From GCA-965745 sp046704525 (GTDB taxonomy: Archaea; Thermoplasmatota; Thermoplasmata; Thermoplasmatales; Thermoplasmataceae): 15,026 nucleotides of DNA. How positions within the stretch are numbered: the stretch's first letter is position 1; each line of letters opens with the position of its first letter. The notes below the pieces were generated by a model that worked only from the letters and a program-made list of their open reading frames with translations, had not been told where the DNA came from and searched no databases. A program made the translations under genes and the position numbers. Positions 5,617 to 13,305 of the stretch are shown here, one piece after another. The stretch spans positions 1 through 15,026 of the forward strand of contig JBJKRS010000121.1 of the NCBI GenBank assembly GCA_046704525.1, in the 5' to 3' direction.

Positions 5617-6366
5617 ATGATAAGAATCAGTATTTCTGTCAAGAACCTCAAGGAAGTAGCAGACCTTCTCAATACAGTTGTCACGGAAGCCAAGTTCAAA
5701 CTTGACAATTCGGGAATCTCCGTAAAAGCCGTGGATCCTGCCCATGTAGCCATGATAAGCATCGAAATTCCAAAGGAAATCTTCAACGAGTACCAGGTGG
5801 ACGAAGAAGAGGAGATAGCGCTCGATGTTGAACGCCTCAAGGCTGTGATAAAGCTGGCCAGCTCCGGTGACCTAGTAACAATTACAAAGGAGAAGGAGAA
5901 GCTGAAATTCGAGATTGGCAACATAGTCAAAAGCATCTCACTCCTTGACAACAACTCCGTCACTACGCCGAGGATACCACAGATTAGCTCCGAATACTTC
6001 GTGGTGATGGTGAAGTCAGATCTGGAAAAGGGTCTCAGGGCAGCGGAGGATGTATCAGATGCAATCAGGCTGTCTCTTACCGATTCCGATTTCAAAGCCA
6101 GATCCATGTCGGACTCAGAGGAGTCAGAGATGGTTCTCCAGAAGGATATGCTCAAGGAGATCTTCTGCAAGAACCCGGTGAAGAGTTCATACCCTCTGGA
6201 ATACCTGCTTAAGCTTGTGAAATCGCTTGCATCCTCAGATGACATGAAGCTTAGCTTCAAGGACGATTACCCCCTCACAATTGAATTCTCACTCAAGCAG
6301 CCCAAAGACAGCCCGGACAAGCAAATCAGCGGTGTCTTCCTACTCGCCCCGAGAATGGAGCAGTAG
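5617..6366 (+). CDS. pcn: DNA polymerase sliding clamp PCNA
   Basis: The homotrimeric ring clamp that tethers replicative polymerase, ligase, FEN1 and other factors to DNA. At 249 residues it has the usual archaeal length and two-domain organisation: the N-terminal domain begins with KNLKEVADLLNTVVTEAKF and SVKAVDPAHVAMISIEI, and an interdomain linker lies near TTPRIPQ. The acidic DEEEEIALDVERLKAVIK segment and C-terminal ISGVFLLAPRMEQ are also PCNA-like. The start has AAAGGTTGAT a few bases before ATG, a possible weak SD, and a TATA-like AAAGTATTAATTATT near 5551-5565, implying a leader of roughly 35 nt. It is a single clamp gene, so the window gives no hint of a heterotrimer. Followed by a convergent tRNA gene. 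Confidence 0.97.
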   Translation: MIRISISVKNLKEVADLLNTVVTEAKFKLDNSGISVKAVDPAHVAMISIEIPKEIFNEYQVDEEEEIALDVERLKAVIKLASSGDLVTITKEKEKLKFEIGNIVKSISLLDNNSVTTPRIPQISSEYFVVMVKSDLEKGLRAAEDVSDAIRLSLTDSDFKARSMSDSEESEMVLQKDMLKEIFCKNPVKSSYPLEYLLKLVKSLASSDDMKLSFKDDYPLTIEFSLKQPKDSPDKQISGVFLLAPRMEQ

Positions 6367-6382
6367 GCTCTGTTTCAAAAAG

Positions 6383-6457
6383 CGGGCGCGGAGGGATTCG
6401 AACCCTCGATCCACAGCTTAGGAGGCTGTTGCCTTGTCCTGTCTGGGCCACGCGCCC
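6383..6457 (-). tRNA. tRNA-Arg (anticodon CCU)
   Basis: On the minus strand the acceptor stem GGGCGCG (6457-6451) pairs with CGCGCCC (6390-6384), with discriminator G at 6383. The anticodon stem is ACAGC/GCTGT around CTCCTAA, giving anticodon CCT, which reads AGG arginine codons. The T arm is GAGGG-TTCGAAT-CCCTC. No intron and no encoded CCA. A T-run (TTTTTG) follows at about 6382-6376 on the minus strand. TTATTATAA near 6504-6513 on the minus strand could be the TATA element, implying a leader that is removed. Confidence 0.96.
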
Positions 6458-6572
6458 TTTTCAGGCGTGTAAACCTGAGTTGCATTCCTGATTGTGAGAC
6501 ACCTTATAATAATCTCCTCTCGAATTACCAGTCTCTGGAATGCGGGGGCAATGTTCCTAAACGTTATACGAT

Positions 6573-6583
6573 GCGTTTATAAT
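6573..6583 (+). promoter_or_regulatory. TATA box of the DUF5654 gene
   Basis: GCGTTTATAAT with core TTTATAA (6576-6582) is centred about 33 nt before ATG 6612. The transcript would start near 6605 and have only a few leader bases. Confidence 0.5.
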
Positions 6584-6611
6584 TCCACAGATATGCATGA
6601 TGTGATGGCAT

Positions 6612-6881
6612 ATGCCTGACAAGGAACCGGTAAAGAGCAAGGAGAGCCAGTTTTCCCAAATCAGGAAGGAATCTGTGGAGAAGATTTCCATTCTGATGAC
6701 TTCCGCCTTTGGGCTAGTGGCAGCACTTGCCTGGAACACAGCCATACAGAAAGCATTCGCCATAATATTCGGAACAAGCAGCGATTTCTGGGCGATGCTG
6801 CTCTACGCAGTTGTTGTCACTGTCATTGCAGTGGTAGCCACCATATACATAGGCAGGGTGGCAGGAAGGCTCAAAGATTGA
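6612..6881 (+). CDS. Small two-helix membrane protein, DUF5654 family
   Basis: An 89-residue protein with a charged N-terminal tail (about 1-24) and two predicted membrane helices: roughly 26-47 (ILMTSAFGLVAALAW) and 58-82 (WAMLLYAVVVTVIAVVATIYI), ending with a short basic tail. The pattern, including AALAWNTAIQKAF between the helices, matches the small archaeal family DUF5654 as I know it. Function is unknown. It is a single gene between a tRNA and queD, with its own TATA-like box, and gives no functional clue through its neighbours. Confidence 0.8.
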   Translation: MPDKEPVKSKESQFSQIRKESVEKISILMTSAFGLVAALAWNTAIQKAFAIIFGTSSDFWAMLLYAVVVTVIAVVATIYIGRVAGRLKD

Positions 6882-6939
6882 TCACCTACCGAGGAAAGAA
6901 AATCTAACAGTTATATCCGTATGTTTTATTCGGAGATCA

Positions 6940-7416
6940 ATGGAAATACACGTGGATGGCTGGAGAACCAACATCAGGTTCTCTTCTGCCCATTTTATAC
7001 CAAGGCTGGGGAAGTGCTCCCGCATACACGGCCATGACTACGGAATCCAGCTCCGGCTTTTCGGTGTGAGGCAGGACGGGATTCTTATCGATTTCACTGA
7101 CCTCAAGGGAGCGATGAGGGAAGCAATTTCAGACCTTGACCACAAGCTACTGCTTCCTGCAAAGAGCAGGGAAGTTTCTGTAGCAGCCTCAAACGGCGAG
7201 GTTGAAATCAGATACGAGGACAAGAGGATTGTGGCCCCTGAAGCTGACGTCCACTTGTGCGACGTAGAGGTCACTTCCAGCGAGGAGCTTTCATTTTACA
7301 TTGCGTCTCGTATCGCCGGGAAGCTGGCAGGAAGGAAGAACTTGAGGAAACTTGAAGTCTGTGTGGAGGAAGGTCCCGGCCAAGGGTCATTTTCGGAGAT
7401 TGATCTTAACGAGTAA
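6940..7416 (+). CDS. queD: 6-carboxytetrahydropterin synthase (QueD / PTPS family)
   Basis: Converts dihydroneopterin triphosphate to 6-carboxytetrahydropterin, the second step to preQ0, precursor of archaeosine in archaeal tRNA. The zinc histidines are H18 (FSSAHF), H30 and H32 in CSRIHGHDYG, and C26 four residues before H30 is the catalytic cysteine of the QueD group. The archaeal PTPS-III type used in folate synthesis lacks this cysteine arrangement. A later LDHKLL supplies the other expected histidine and Asp. At 158 residues it is longer than E. coli QueD (about 120), with an insertion around 85-105. ATG 6940 has TTATAT (6911-6916) centred 26 nt upstream, so it is probably leaderless. 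The reading frame overlaps the start of queC, the next enzyme but one in the pathway. Confidence 0.92.
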   Translation: MEIHVDGWRTNIRFSSAHFIPRLGKCSRIHGHDYGIQLRLFGVRQDGILIDFTDLKGAMREAISDLDHKLLLPAKSREVSVAASNGEVEIRYEDKRIVAPEADVHLCDVEVTSSEELSFYIASRIAGKLAGRKNLRKLEVCVEEGPGQGSFSEIDLNE

Positions 7417-8119
7417 GAGAGCAGTATGCCTCCTGTCCGGAGGCCTGGATTCAACAACGGCCCTTGCATATGCCTTGAAGGAGAATGACGAAACCATAGC
7501 TCTCAGCTTCCGGTACGGCCAGAGGCATTCCAGGGAGCTGGAGGCTTCAGAAAGAGTCGCCAGGCACTACGGCGTCCGCAGGAGAGTTCTTGATATTGAC
7601 CTGGGGCAGATTGGCGGGAGTTCGCTGACAGACGACATGCCCGTGGAGACTAGAAGCATAGATGAGATTGTGGATGGAATACCTACATCTTATGTTCCCG
7701 CAAGAAACACAATATTTATCGCCCTTGCTTCCGCCTACTTGGAAAAGGTGCACGGAAGCACACTCTACATTGGAGTTAATGCGATGGACTATTCTGGTTA
7801 CCCTGATTGCCGTCCGGAATTTATAAGCTCGATCGAGGACACTGTCAACCTGGGCACAGGGGACGGAAAGGGAAAATGGATGCACATCAAGGCTCCTCTG
7901 CAGTATCTGACCAAGTCAGAGATCATAAGAACTGGACTTCAGATGGGTGTGCCATATGAGCTCACCACTTCATGCTACAAGGGCGGCGAAAAGGCCTGTG
8001 GAGAATGCGATTCATGCCTGTTGAGGCTGAACGGATTCAAGGAGGCGGGATCAGTTGACCCGGCGGAATATGAAAAATACCCTGAATTCTACGCGAATTA
8101 CCTGAAAAAAATTGGATAG
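7400..8119 (+). CDS. queC: 7-cyano-7-deazaguanine (preQ0) synthase
   Basis: ATP-dependent conversion of 7-carboxy-7-deazaguanine plus ammonia to preQ0 for archaeosine. The PP-loop is SGGLDS (13-18). C192, C200, C203 and C206 in CYKGG..ACGECDSC form the zinc site, and SYVPARNTIF and YSGYPDCRPEF are QueC hallmarks. Start choice is uncertain: no ATG exists at the N-terminus. TTG 7400 gives MILTSKRAVCLLSGG, the family-like N-terminus and 239 residues; GTG 7361 and TTG 7352 are in frame but add a tail that is only the queD gene in another frame. The chosen start overlaps queD by 17 nt, and GGAG lies immediately before it, closer than usual, so translation probably depends on coupling. The stop lies 5 bp from the stop of convergent mdh. 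Confidence 0.92.
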   Translation: MILTSKRAVCLLSGGLDSTTALAYALKENDETIALSFRYGQRHSRELEASERVARHYGVRRRVLDIDLGQIGGSSLTDDMPVETRSIDEIVDGIPTSYVPARNTIFIALASAYLEKVHGSTLYIGVNAMDYSGYPDCRPEFISSIEDTVNLGTGDGKGKWMHIKAPLQYLTKSEIIRTGLQMGVPYELTTSCYKGGEKACGECDSCLLRLNGFKEAGSVDPAEYEKYPEFYANYLKKIG

Positions 8120-8124
8120 TGGAA

Positions 8125-9093
8125 TCAGCGTGAAAGGAAGCTGTCCACTTTTGAGGAGTTTGCACTGACTCCGGAAACTGTCTTTTCCCAGAGTGCCTTC
8201 TCTTCCTGGCTGAAATCCATGTCAAAGATCTCCTCGACGCCCTTGGAGCCAATCTTTATCGGAACGCCTATGAAGAGCCCTTCAGCCCCGTAATGCTTTC
8301 CGTGGCTCCCTGACAGGTGTGCAGCGCAGGGGATGATTCTCTTCTTGTCCAGTATTACTGATTCAACCATTGCCCTTATTGAGGCTGCTGGAGCATAAAA
8401 AGCACTTCCTGTCTTGAGGTACTCAACTATCTCCCCACCACCGAACCTGGTCCTCTTGACAATCTCATCTATCTTTTCCTTGCTCAGCAGGCTTGTAATC
8501 GGAATTCCGGCCACGTTTGAGTACCTGATAAACGGCACCATGTCGTCCCCGTGCCCCCCTATGACAAAAGCATTGACGTCCTCCACGGAAACATTCAATT
8601 CCATTGCGAGGAACGTCCTGAACCTTGCGCTGTCGAGAGCTCCACCAAGACCCATCACTTTCGACGGATCGATTCCCGTAATTTTCTGGAGGGCGTATGC
8701 CATAATGTCAGCAGGGTTCGACACAACAACCAGGATAGAATCGGGAGAATACTTCTTGATGTTCTCTCCCACATCCTTGATTATCTCAACATTCTTGCTC
8801 AGTAGGTCGTCCCTGGTCATACCCGGCTTCCTGGGAAGACCGGCTGTTACCACAATGACATCCGATCCCGCAAGGTTGCTGTAAGCTTTGCGGTCGGTCG
8901 TTGTGAAGCCTCTTATTCTGGAGTCGTACCCCCAGTGAGGGGCTCCCTCGCTCATGTCGAGGCCCTTTCCCTCTGGTACTCCGTCCACAACATCGAAGAG
9001 GTACACATCGCCCAGTTCCCTTATTGCCAGAAACTGTGCGAGGGATGCCCCCACATTCCCCGCCCCAATAACTGAAATCTTACGTCTTGGCAT
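8125..9093 (-). CDS. mdh: Malate dehydrogenase (NAD-type, LDH-like)
   Basis: Interconverts malate and oxaloacetate in central metabolism, cytosolic. The 322-residue protein has the nucleotide motif GAGNVG (10-15). D34 at the end of the second strand favours NAD over NADP. The substrate loop carries R88 and R94 in LPRKPGMTRDDL, with Arg rather than the Gln of lactate dehydrogenases at the specificity position. The catalytic pair is D154 and H181 (IGGHGDD), with R157 as the other substrate arginine. ATG 9093 (MPRRKISVIG) was preferred to the in-frame ATG 9123 because it starts the family domain, and TTTTTAG about 24 nt upstream could be a TATA element. Divergent from the DUF835 gene and tail-to-tail with queC. 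Confidence 0.96.
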   Translation of the reverse strand: MPRRKISVIGAGNVGASLAQFLAIRELGDVYLFDVVDGVPEGKGLDMSEGAPHWGYDSRIRGFTTTDRKAYSNLAGSDVIVVTAGLPRKPGMTRDDLLSKNVEIIKDVGENIKKYSPDSILVVVSNPADIMAYALQKITGIDPSKVMGLGGALDSARFRTFLAMELNVSVEDVNAFVIGGHGDDMVPFIRYSNVAGIPITSLLSKEKIDEIVKRTRFGGGEIVEYLKTGSAFYAPAASIRAMVESVILDKKRIIPCAAHLSGSHGKHYGAEGLFIGVPIKIGSKGVEEIFDMDFSQEEKALWEKTVSGVSANSSKVDSFLSR

Positions 9094-9245
9094 ATCGAGA
9101 GATCGTATTAAGGCTAAAAACATTGTCGGGTTAAAGTGAAGCCTTGACCAATTGTCATAAGCCTTATAAAACCGACTCTATATGCGAAATTTGATCTGAG
9201 CTATTACACGAAAGATTAAATAATAATCCCGATTTTATAAGCCGG

Positions 9246-10109
9246 ATGATAGTAATCTATGACCAGTCGGGTGACCATGATGGTCTGTTTGAAAAACTTA
9301 TGAAACCGACTGGTATTGAATACAAGGTTCTTGGTGATTTTTCCAGCGAGGAGCTGGAGAAGATCAAGCCGTCATCAATCATAGTTTACCTGCATTCCGA
9401 GCTTCCACAGGACATGCAGGAATATTTCCTCCAGGAGAAGAGAGATTATCTCCTCATCGTAATGGCTGACCAGGAGCCGATTATAGATGAGAGAATAAGG
9501 TACACTTCGGAGATAGTGATATTGGACCCTGCAGACCTTGAGACCTCCAGGAAGAGGATGAGGCAAGCGCTCACCTCCTACACAGTCCGTAAACTCAGGG
9601 TCATAAACAACACTTCCATATACCTGGCAAAGAATGGTCTTTACCCTGGAGTGGTCTACTACACCAAGCCGGAGAGTTCTAGAACGCTTTTCGCATTGAT
9701 GTTTTCCGACACAGTGGACAGGAAGAGAATATTCGTGGCATCAAGGTTCAACCTGAAGCATGAGCTTCCAGATCTGCTGACAGAGGACAATTTCCTCTGG
9801 GTTACGGATTCAATAGGCGCCCAGAGAAACAGGCCAGTTAACCTCACTTACATCATGGATGCAATCGTGAAGAAGATCGTCGAGAACAACAGCCAGATAA
9901 TATTTCTCGATATTTTTGACCTTTTGATAGTTTATCACAATTTCTATGATGTTGCGAGGGCTTTTGAGCAGGTGAAAAGCCTTGCAATTGAGCGAAACAT
10001 CTATTTGCTTTTGACATTTAGCGATCAAGCGATGGATCATATCCAGTTCGGACAGATCACAAGATTTGCCGAAGAATGGAGCCCCAGATCCGTGAGCGAC
10101 CTGAGCTAG
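9246..10109 (+). CDS. DUF835 protein with an N-terminal receiver-like domain
   Basis: A 287-residue cytosolic protein. Residues 1-110 show an alternating strand/helix pattern starting MIVIYDQSGDHDGLFEKL that resembles a response-regulator receiver fold, but no convincing phosphoacceptor triad is visible. Residues about 130-275 match DUF835: GVVYYTKPESSRTLFAL, a repeated strand/helix core with LWVTDSIGA, then QIIFLDIFDLLIVYHNF, the usual 'DxxxxLxxxNxF'-like segment, and LLLTFSDQAM. DUF835 is found in euryarchaeal signalling proteins; its biochemical role is unknown. AT-rich AGATTAAATAAT at 9213-9224 about 27 nt before ATG 9246 fits a leaderless first gene. The stop codon overlaps the SD of the P-loop ATPase gene, so they form an operon. 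Confidence 0.8.
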   Translation: MIVIYDQSGDHDGLFEKLMKPTGIEYKVLGDFSSEELEKIKPSSIIVYLHSELPQDMQEYFLQEKRDYLLIVMADQEPIIDERIRYTSEIVILDPADLETSRKRMRQALTSYTVRKLRVINNTSIYLAKNGLYPGVVYYTKPESSRTLFALMFSDTVDRKRIFVASRFNLKHELPDLLTEDNFLWVTDSIGAQRNRPVNLTYIMDAIVKKIVENNSQIIFLDIFDLLIVYHNFYDVARAFEQVKSLAIERNIYLLLTFSDQAMDHIQFGQITRFAEEWSPRSVSDLS

Positions 10110-10113
10110 GAGG
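10109..10113 (+). promoter_or_regulatory. Ribosome binding site deciding the GvpD-like start
   Basis: GGAGG begins on the last base of the DUF835 stop codon (TAG 10107-10109) and lies 10 nt before ATG 10124. It selects that ATG over the in-frame ATG 10076 inside the upstream gene, and suggests coupled translation. Confidence 0.75.
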
Positions 10114-10123
10114 ACGAAATTCA

Positions 10124-11578
10124 ATGGCAAAGAATAACCTGCTTGATCTGTTTAGATCCTTCTTCCGCCAAAATTATGGCAAGTCGCTTGTGGTCAAAGG
10201 CAGGCCTGGTGCTGGAAAGACCACTTTTGCACTTGAATTTCTTGATTTCATAAGAAAGGATACGCCTGTGCTGTACCTCTCTGCGAGATTTTCGGATGAC
10301 CCCCTGACAGAACAGTTCCCATGGCTCCCGGAATATTCTGCGAAACAGGTAGAGGCCAGGATAGCCCAGAGGGATTTTTCCAACGTTATCAGTGAATCGC
10401 TCGGAAAGCTTGAAAAAATGATAGAAGAAGGGCAGATCACAACACAGCTCACTGCCCATGAAACCGGCCTTGTCCTGAACATAAGGGATCTGGTTCCAGA
10501 AATTCAGACTATTTATGACTTTATAGACAAGAATTACGGCAAATCCCCGATTGTTGTGCTTGACTCAATAGATGCCCTGTCGGAAAAATACGGCATTGAT
10601 GCGGCAACAATATTCTCTGTCCTGCACTCGGACCTGGTTGAGAATTCAGGGGCAAACATAATTGTGATAATGGAGGAGATGCAGAACAACAAGCTCGAGT
10701 ACTTCTCTGACGGCGTGGTGAACATGGATTACCAGCTCAGGGATGATTTCATGATCCGGACGCTCACCGTATCCAAGCTGAGAGGCATGGCCACGGGTTC
10801 CAGCCCTGTCTGGCTATACTCCCTGAAGGGAGGCAGGTTCATCGCCTATGAGAGAGAGGGCGTTTCATATCCAGAGAACAAGATCAAGACAAAGGTCAAG
10901 GCAGAGGATCGCTCCTTCGAGGTCCCCCTGGGCAACTCTGACCTTTCAGTTCTTGTAGAAAAGGATCTTGACCGTGTCCCGCTGGGATATGTTGTGATAA
11001 TTCATCGCGTAAACAAGTCCACAGCTGTTGACAAGGTCGTGAACCTTGTGAAGAACAACCTCATAAGAAGGACTGTCCTCGAGGGCAGGGGCGTCATAGA
11101 TGCCACCTCGAGCAGCTATGAGACTTCACGAGTGATGGTTGACACCATGGAGTCTGAAGTGCTGAAACACTACATCACAGCAGAAAAATCAAAACGATCA
11201 AGCTCCTATGTGATCAATCTTGAGGGGAAGAGCCTGGTTGAGGATTTCCCCCACGAGGTCATTGATTTCTTCATGTCATCCTCGTCAAGGCCAAACGTCT
11301 ACATTTTTTCCACAGACTTCCTTTCGTTCACGTACGGGAATGAATTCTTCGGAGACCTCCTGAACCTGATCAACATAATCCGTATGACAGGTGTGATTGT
11401 GATAGTGGCTGACGACGAATATTACCAGAAGATCAGCCATTATGCCAACCTGACACTGCACTTCAGGGATTTCAGCGGATATGTACTTCTGAACTCCAAC
11501 GAGCGCAGCCTGTTTATATCCAGCCCCAACTATAGCAAGGATAAGTGGCCCGAGGTATCACTCGAAGAGATTCTCTGA
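10124..11578 (+). CDS. GvpD-like / KaiC-RecA superfamily P-loop ATPase
   Basis: A 484-residue predicted ATPase. Walker A is GRPGAGKT (26-33). Walker B is in SPIVVLDSIDAL, and a RecA-like sensor region follows with NIIVIMEEMQ and LRGMATGSSPVWLYSL, as in the KaiC/RadA fold. The rest (about 260-484) is a second alpha/beta domain with no nucleotide motif that I can see, including VYIFSTDFLSFTYGNEFFG and a strand-rich end. The overall layout is closest to GvpD, a regulator in haloarchaeal gas-vesicle clusters, but no gas-vesicle structural genes lie here. Homologues occur in non-floating Thermoplasmata, so a general signalling role is likelier. Co-transcribed with the DUF835 protein; the two may act together. 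The hemB start lies 38 bp after its stop. Confidence 0.8.
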   Translation: MAKNNLLDLFRSFFRQNYGKSLVVKGRPGAGKTTFALEFLDFIRKDTPVLYLSARFSDDPLTEQFPWLPEYSAKQVEARIAQRDFSNVISESLGKLEKMIEEGQITTQLTAHETGLVLNIRDLVPEIQTIYDFIDKNYGKSPIVVLDSIDALSEKYGIDAATIFSVLHSDLVENSGANIIVIMEEMQNNKLEYFSDGVVNMDYQLRDDFMIRTLTVSKLRGMATGSSPVWLYSLKGGRFIAYEREGVSYPENKIKTKVKAEDRSFEVPLGNSDLSVLVEKDLDRVPLGYVVIIHRVNKSTAVDKVVNLVKNNLIRRTVLEGRGVIDATSSSYETSRVMVDTMESEVLKHYITAEKSKRSSSYVINLEGKSLVEDFPHEVIDFFMSSSSRPNVYIFSTDFLSFTYGNEFFGDLLNLINIIRMTGVIVIVADDEYYQKISHYANLTLHFRDFSGYVLLNSNERSLFISSPNYSKDKWPEVSLEEIL

Positions 11579-11616
11579 ACCAGCAAGATTTAATCGCGCC
11601 CAACCATACTCGTAGC

Positions 11617-12573
11617 ATGTTCCCGGATCTCAGGTTGCGCAGATTAAGGAAGACCAGTTCGCTCAGGGATGTATTCAGCGAGAGGTCACTGGACACTTCC
11701 AAGCTTATCATGCCTGTTTTTGTTGAAGAAGGACTTGACGGGAAGAGGGAGATACCCTCCATGCCGGGAATTTACAGGCACTCGGTCGATTCAGCAGTGA
11801 AGTACCTCGCTGACATGGAGAAGAAGGGGCTGCGTTCAGCGATACTCTTTGGCGTTCCCTCAAGGAAGGATGCACAGGGCACCTCTTCATATGATCCAAA
11901 GGGCGTTGTCCAGGAAGCCATAGGAAGGCTCAAGGAAGAGACCGGGCTCAATGTGATGGCCGACCTCTGCCTTTGCGAGTATACAGACCACGGCCATTGC
12001 GGCATAATCCAGAATGGAAACGTAGACAATGACAGTACCATAAAGGTATACGGCCGAATTGCGCGAAGTTACGCCGAGGCAGGTGTTGATGTCGTCGCTC
12101 CAAGCGGAATGATGGATGGCCAGGTCGGGGAAATAAGGAGTTCACTGGATGAGGCCGGATACCATGATGTCCCAATAATGGCATACAGCGCAAAATACCA
12201 CACTTCCCTTTACGGTCCATTCAGGGAGGCCGCAGATTCCAAGCCGGGTTTTGGAGACAGGAAGGGGTACCAGATGGATTACAGGAACTCCCGTGAGGCC
12301 CTGCGCGAAATGGAGGAAGACATAATGGAAGGTGCTGACATCGTAATGGTCAAGCCTGCACTGTTCTACCTTGACATACTTTCGAAAGCTCGGGAAAGGT
12401 TTGACCTCCCGCTTGCGGCATACAGCGTTAGCGGGGAATATACTGCCTTACTGAATGCAGTGAAAAGTGGGCTGCTTTCAGGAGATGTTATAGCAGAATC
12501 ACTCACTTCTATTTTCAGGGCTGGTGCTGACGTTATAATAACCTACTTCACTGAGCACATGCTCACGGGCTGA
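11617..12573 (+). CDS. hemB: Porphobilinogen synthase (delta-aminolevulinic acid dehydratase)
   Basis: Condenses two 5-aminolevulinate molecules to porphobilinogen in tetrapyrrole synthesis. The two Schiff-base lysines are K193 (AYSAKYHTSLYGPFR) and K246 (VMVKPALFYLDI), matching the family spacing. C118, C120 and C128 in LCLCEYTDHGHCG form the catalytic zinc site, so this is a zinc-dependent enzyme, unlike the Asp-rich magnesium type. At 318 residues it has the normal length. ATG 11617 (MFPDLRLRRLRK) was chosen over an in-frame GTG at 11545 inside the upstream gene because TTTAA near 11589-11593 is centred 26 nt upstream, indicating a leaderless transcript of its own. No other haem gene is in the window. 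Confidence 0.97.
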   Translation: MFPDLRLRRLRKTSSLRDVFSERSLDTSKLIMPVFVEEGLDGKREIPSMPGIYRHSVDSAVKYLADMEKKGLRSAILFGVPSRKDAQGTSSYDPKGVVQEAIGRLKEETGLNVMADLCLCEYTDHGHCGIIQNGNVDNDSTIKVYGRIARSYAEAGVDVVAPSGMMDGQVGEIRSSLDEAGYHDVPIMAYSAKYHTSLYGPFREAADSKPGFGDRKGYQMDYRNSREALREMEEDIMEGADIVMVKPALFYLDILSKARERFDLPLAAYSVSGEYTALLNAVKSGLLSGDVIAESLTSIFRAGADVIITYFTEHMLTG

Positions 12574-12669
12574 TTTCATGTGAGTTGCTCCCATATACAG
12601 TGTTAAAGCCGGCCTACAGGCAATTTACACATATCAACAATCTTATTAGTCACGTTAAAATTGTGTACT

Positions 12670-12675
12670 GGTGAT
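12670..12675 (+). promoter_or_regulatory. Ribosome binding site for the peroxiredoxin GTG start
   Basis: GGTGAT is complementary to ATCACC at the 3' end of archaeal 16S rRNA and ends 3 nt before GTG 12679. This is the correct register for that part of the anti-SD and supports GTG over ATG 12697. Confidence 0.55.
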
Positions 12676-12678
12676 ATT

Positions 12679-13293
12679 GTGGCAGTATATCTAGGAATGA
12701 AAGCACCGGATTTTACAGTGAACACGACCAAGGGGCCAATGACATTCTCTGACCTGAAGGGAAAGTGGGTCCTTCTGTTTTCGCACCCAGCTGACTTCAC
12801 CCCAGTCTGCACAACTGAATTCATGGGGTTTGCCGAGAGATACGACGAGTTCAAGAAGCTTGGGGTAGAGCTTATAGGCCTTAGTGTTGACTCCATCTAT
12901 TCGCACATTGCCTGGCTCAAGGATATCAAGGAGAAGTACGGTGTTGAAATACCCTTCCCGGTTATAGCAGACATCGAGAAGGAAGTGGCTGATGCATACA
13001 ACCTGTACGATCCCAAGAGCGGCGTTACCGTCAGGGGAGTCTTTATCATAGACCCGAACCAGACAGTAAGGTGGATGATCTACTACCCTGCTGAGATTGG
13101 AAGGAATATAAACGAGATAATAAGGGTCATCAAGGCGTTCCAGTTCAACTGGGACAAGAAGCTGGCGACACCTGTGAACTGGGAACCGGGACAGGCAGGC
13201 ATTGTTGGCGCACCAAACACCTTTGAGGCAGCTCTAGTGCGTGAGAAGGAAGAAGGCGCCGAGAGATGGTATCTTAAGAGACAGAAAGCGTAA
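12679..13293 (+). CDS. Peroxiredoxin, Prx6/1-Cys type
   Basis: A thiol peroxidase that reduces hydrogen peroxide and organic hydroperoxides in the cytosol. The peroxidatic cysteine is C44 in HPADFTPVCTTEF, and a conserved arginine follows in VTVRGVFIIDP. At 204 residues it is somewhat shorter than the typical archaeal Prx6-group enzymes (about 215-250) but retains their C-terminal extension (ATPVNWEPGQAGIVGAPNTF). It has no other cysteine at all, whereas many archaeal relatives have resolving cysteines in that extension, so it should work by a 1-Cys mechanism with an external thiol donor. GTG 12679 was chosen because GGTGAT lies just upstream; TTG 12661 and ATG 12697 are in-frame alternatives. 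The downstream 113-residue gene begins 12 bp after the stop and is probably co-transcribed. Confidence 0.93.
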   Translation: MAVYLGMKAPDFTVNTTKGPMTFSDLKGKWVLLFSHPADFTPVCTTEFMGFAERYDEFKKLGVELIGLSVDSIYSHIAWLKDIKEKYGVEIPFPVIADIEKEVADAYNLYDPKSGVTVRGVFIIDPNQTVRWMIYYPAEIGRNINEIIRVIKAFQFNWDKKLATPVNWEPGQAGIVGAPNTFEAALVREKEEGAERWYLKRQKA

Positions 13294-13305
13294 GGCACGA
13301 TCAGT

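Noticed and set aside
5589..6260. A long open frame (223 codons) opposite pcn
   Set aside because: It is a serine-rich shadow caused by codon bias in the PCNA gene; PCNA motifs are clear on the plus strand.
10124..11578. A gas vesicle gene cluster suggested by the GvpD-like protein
   Set aside because: No GvpA/C/F/L/N-type structural genes are nearby; only the ATPase fold is shared.
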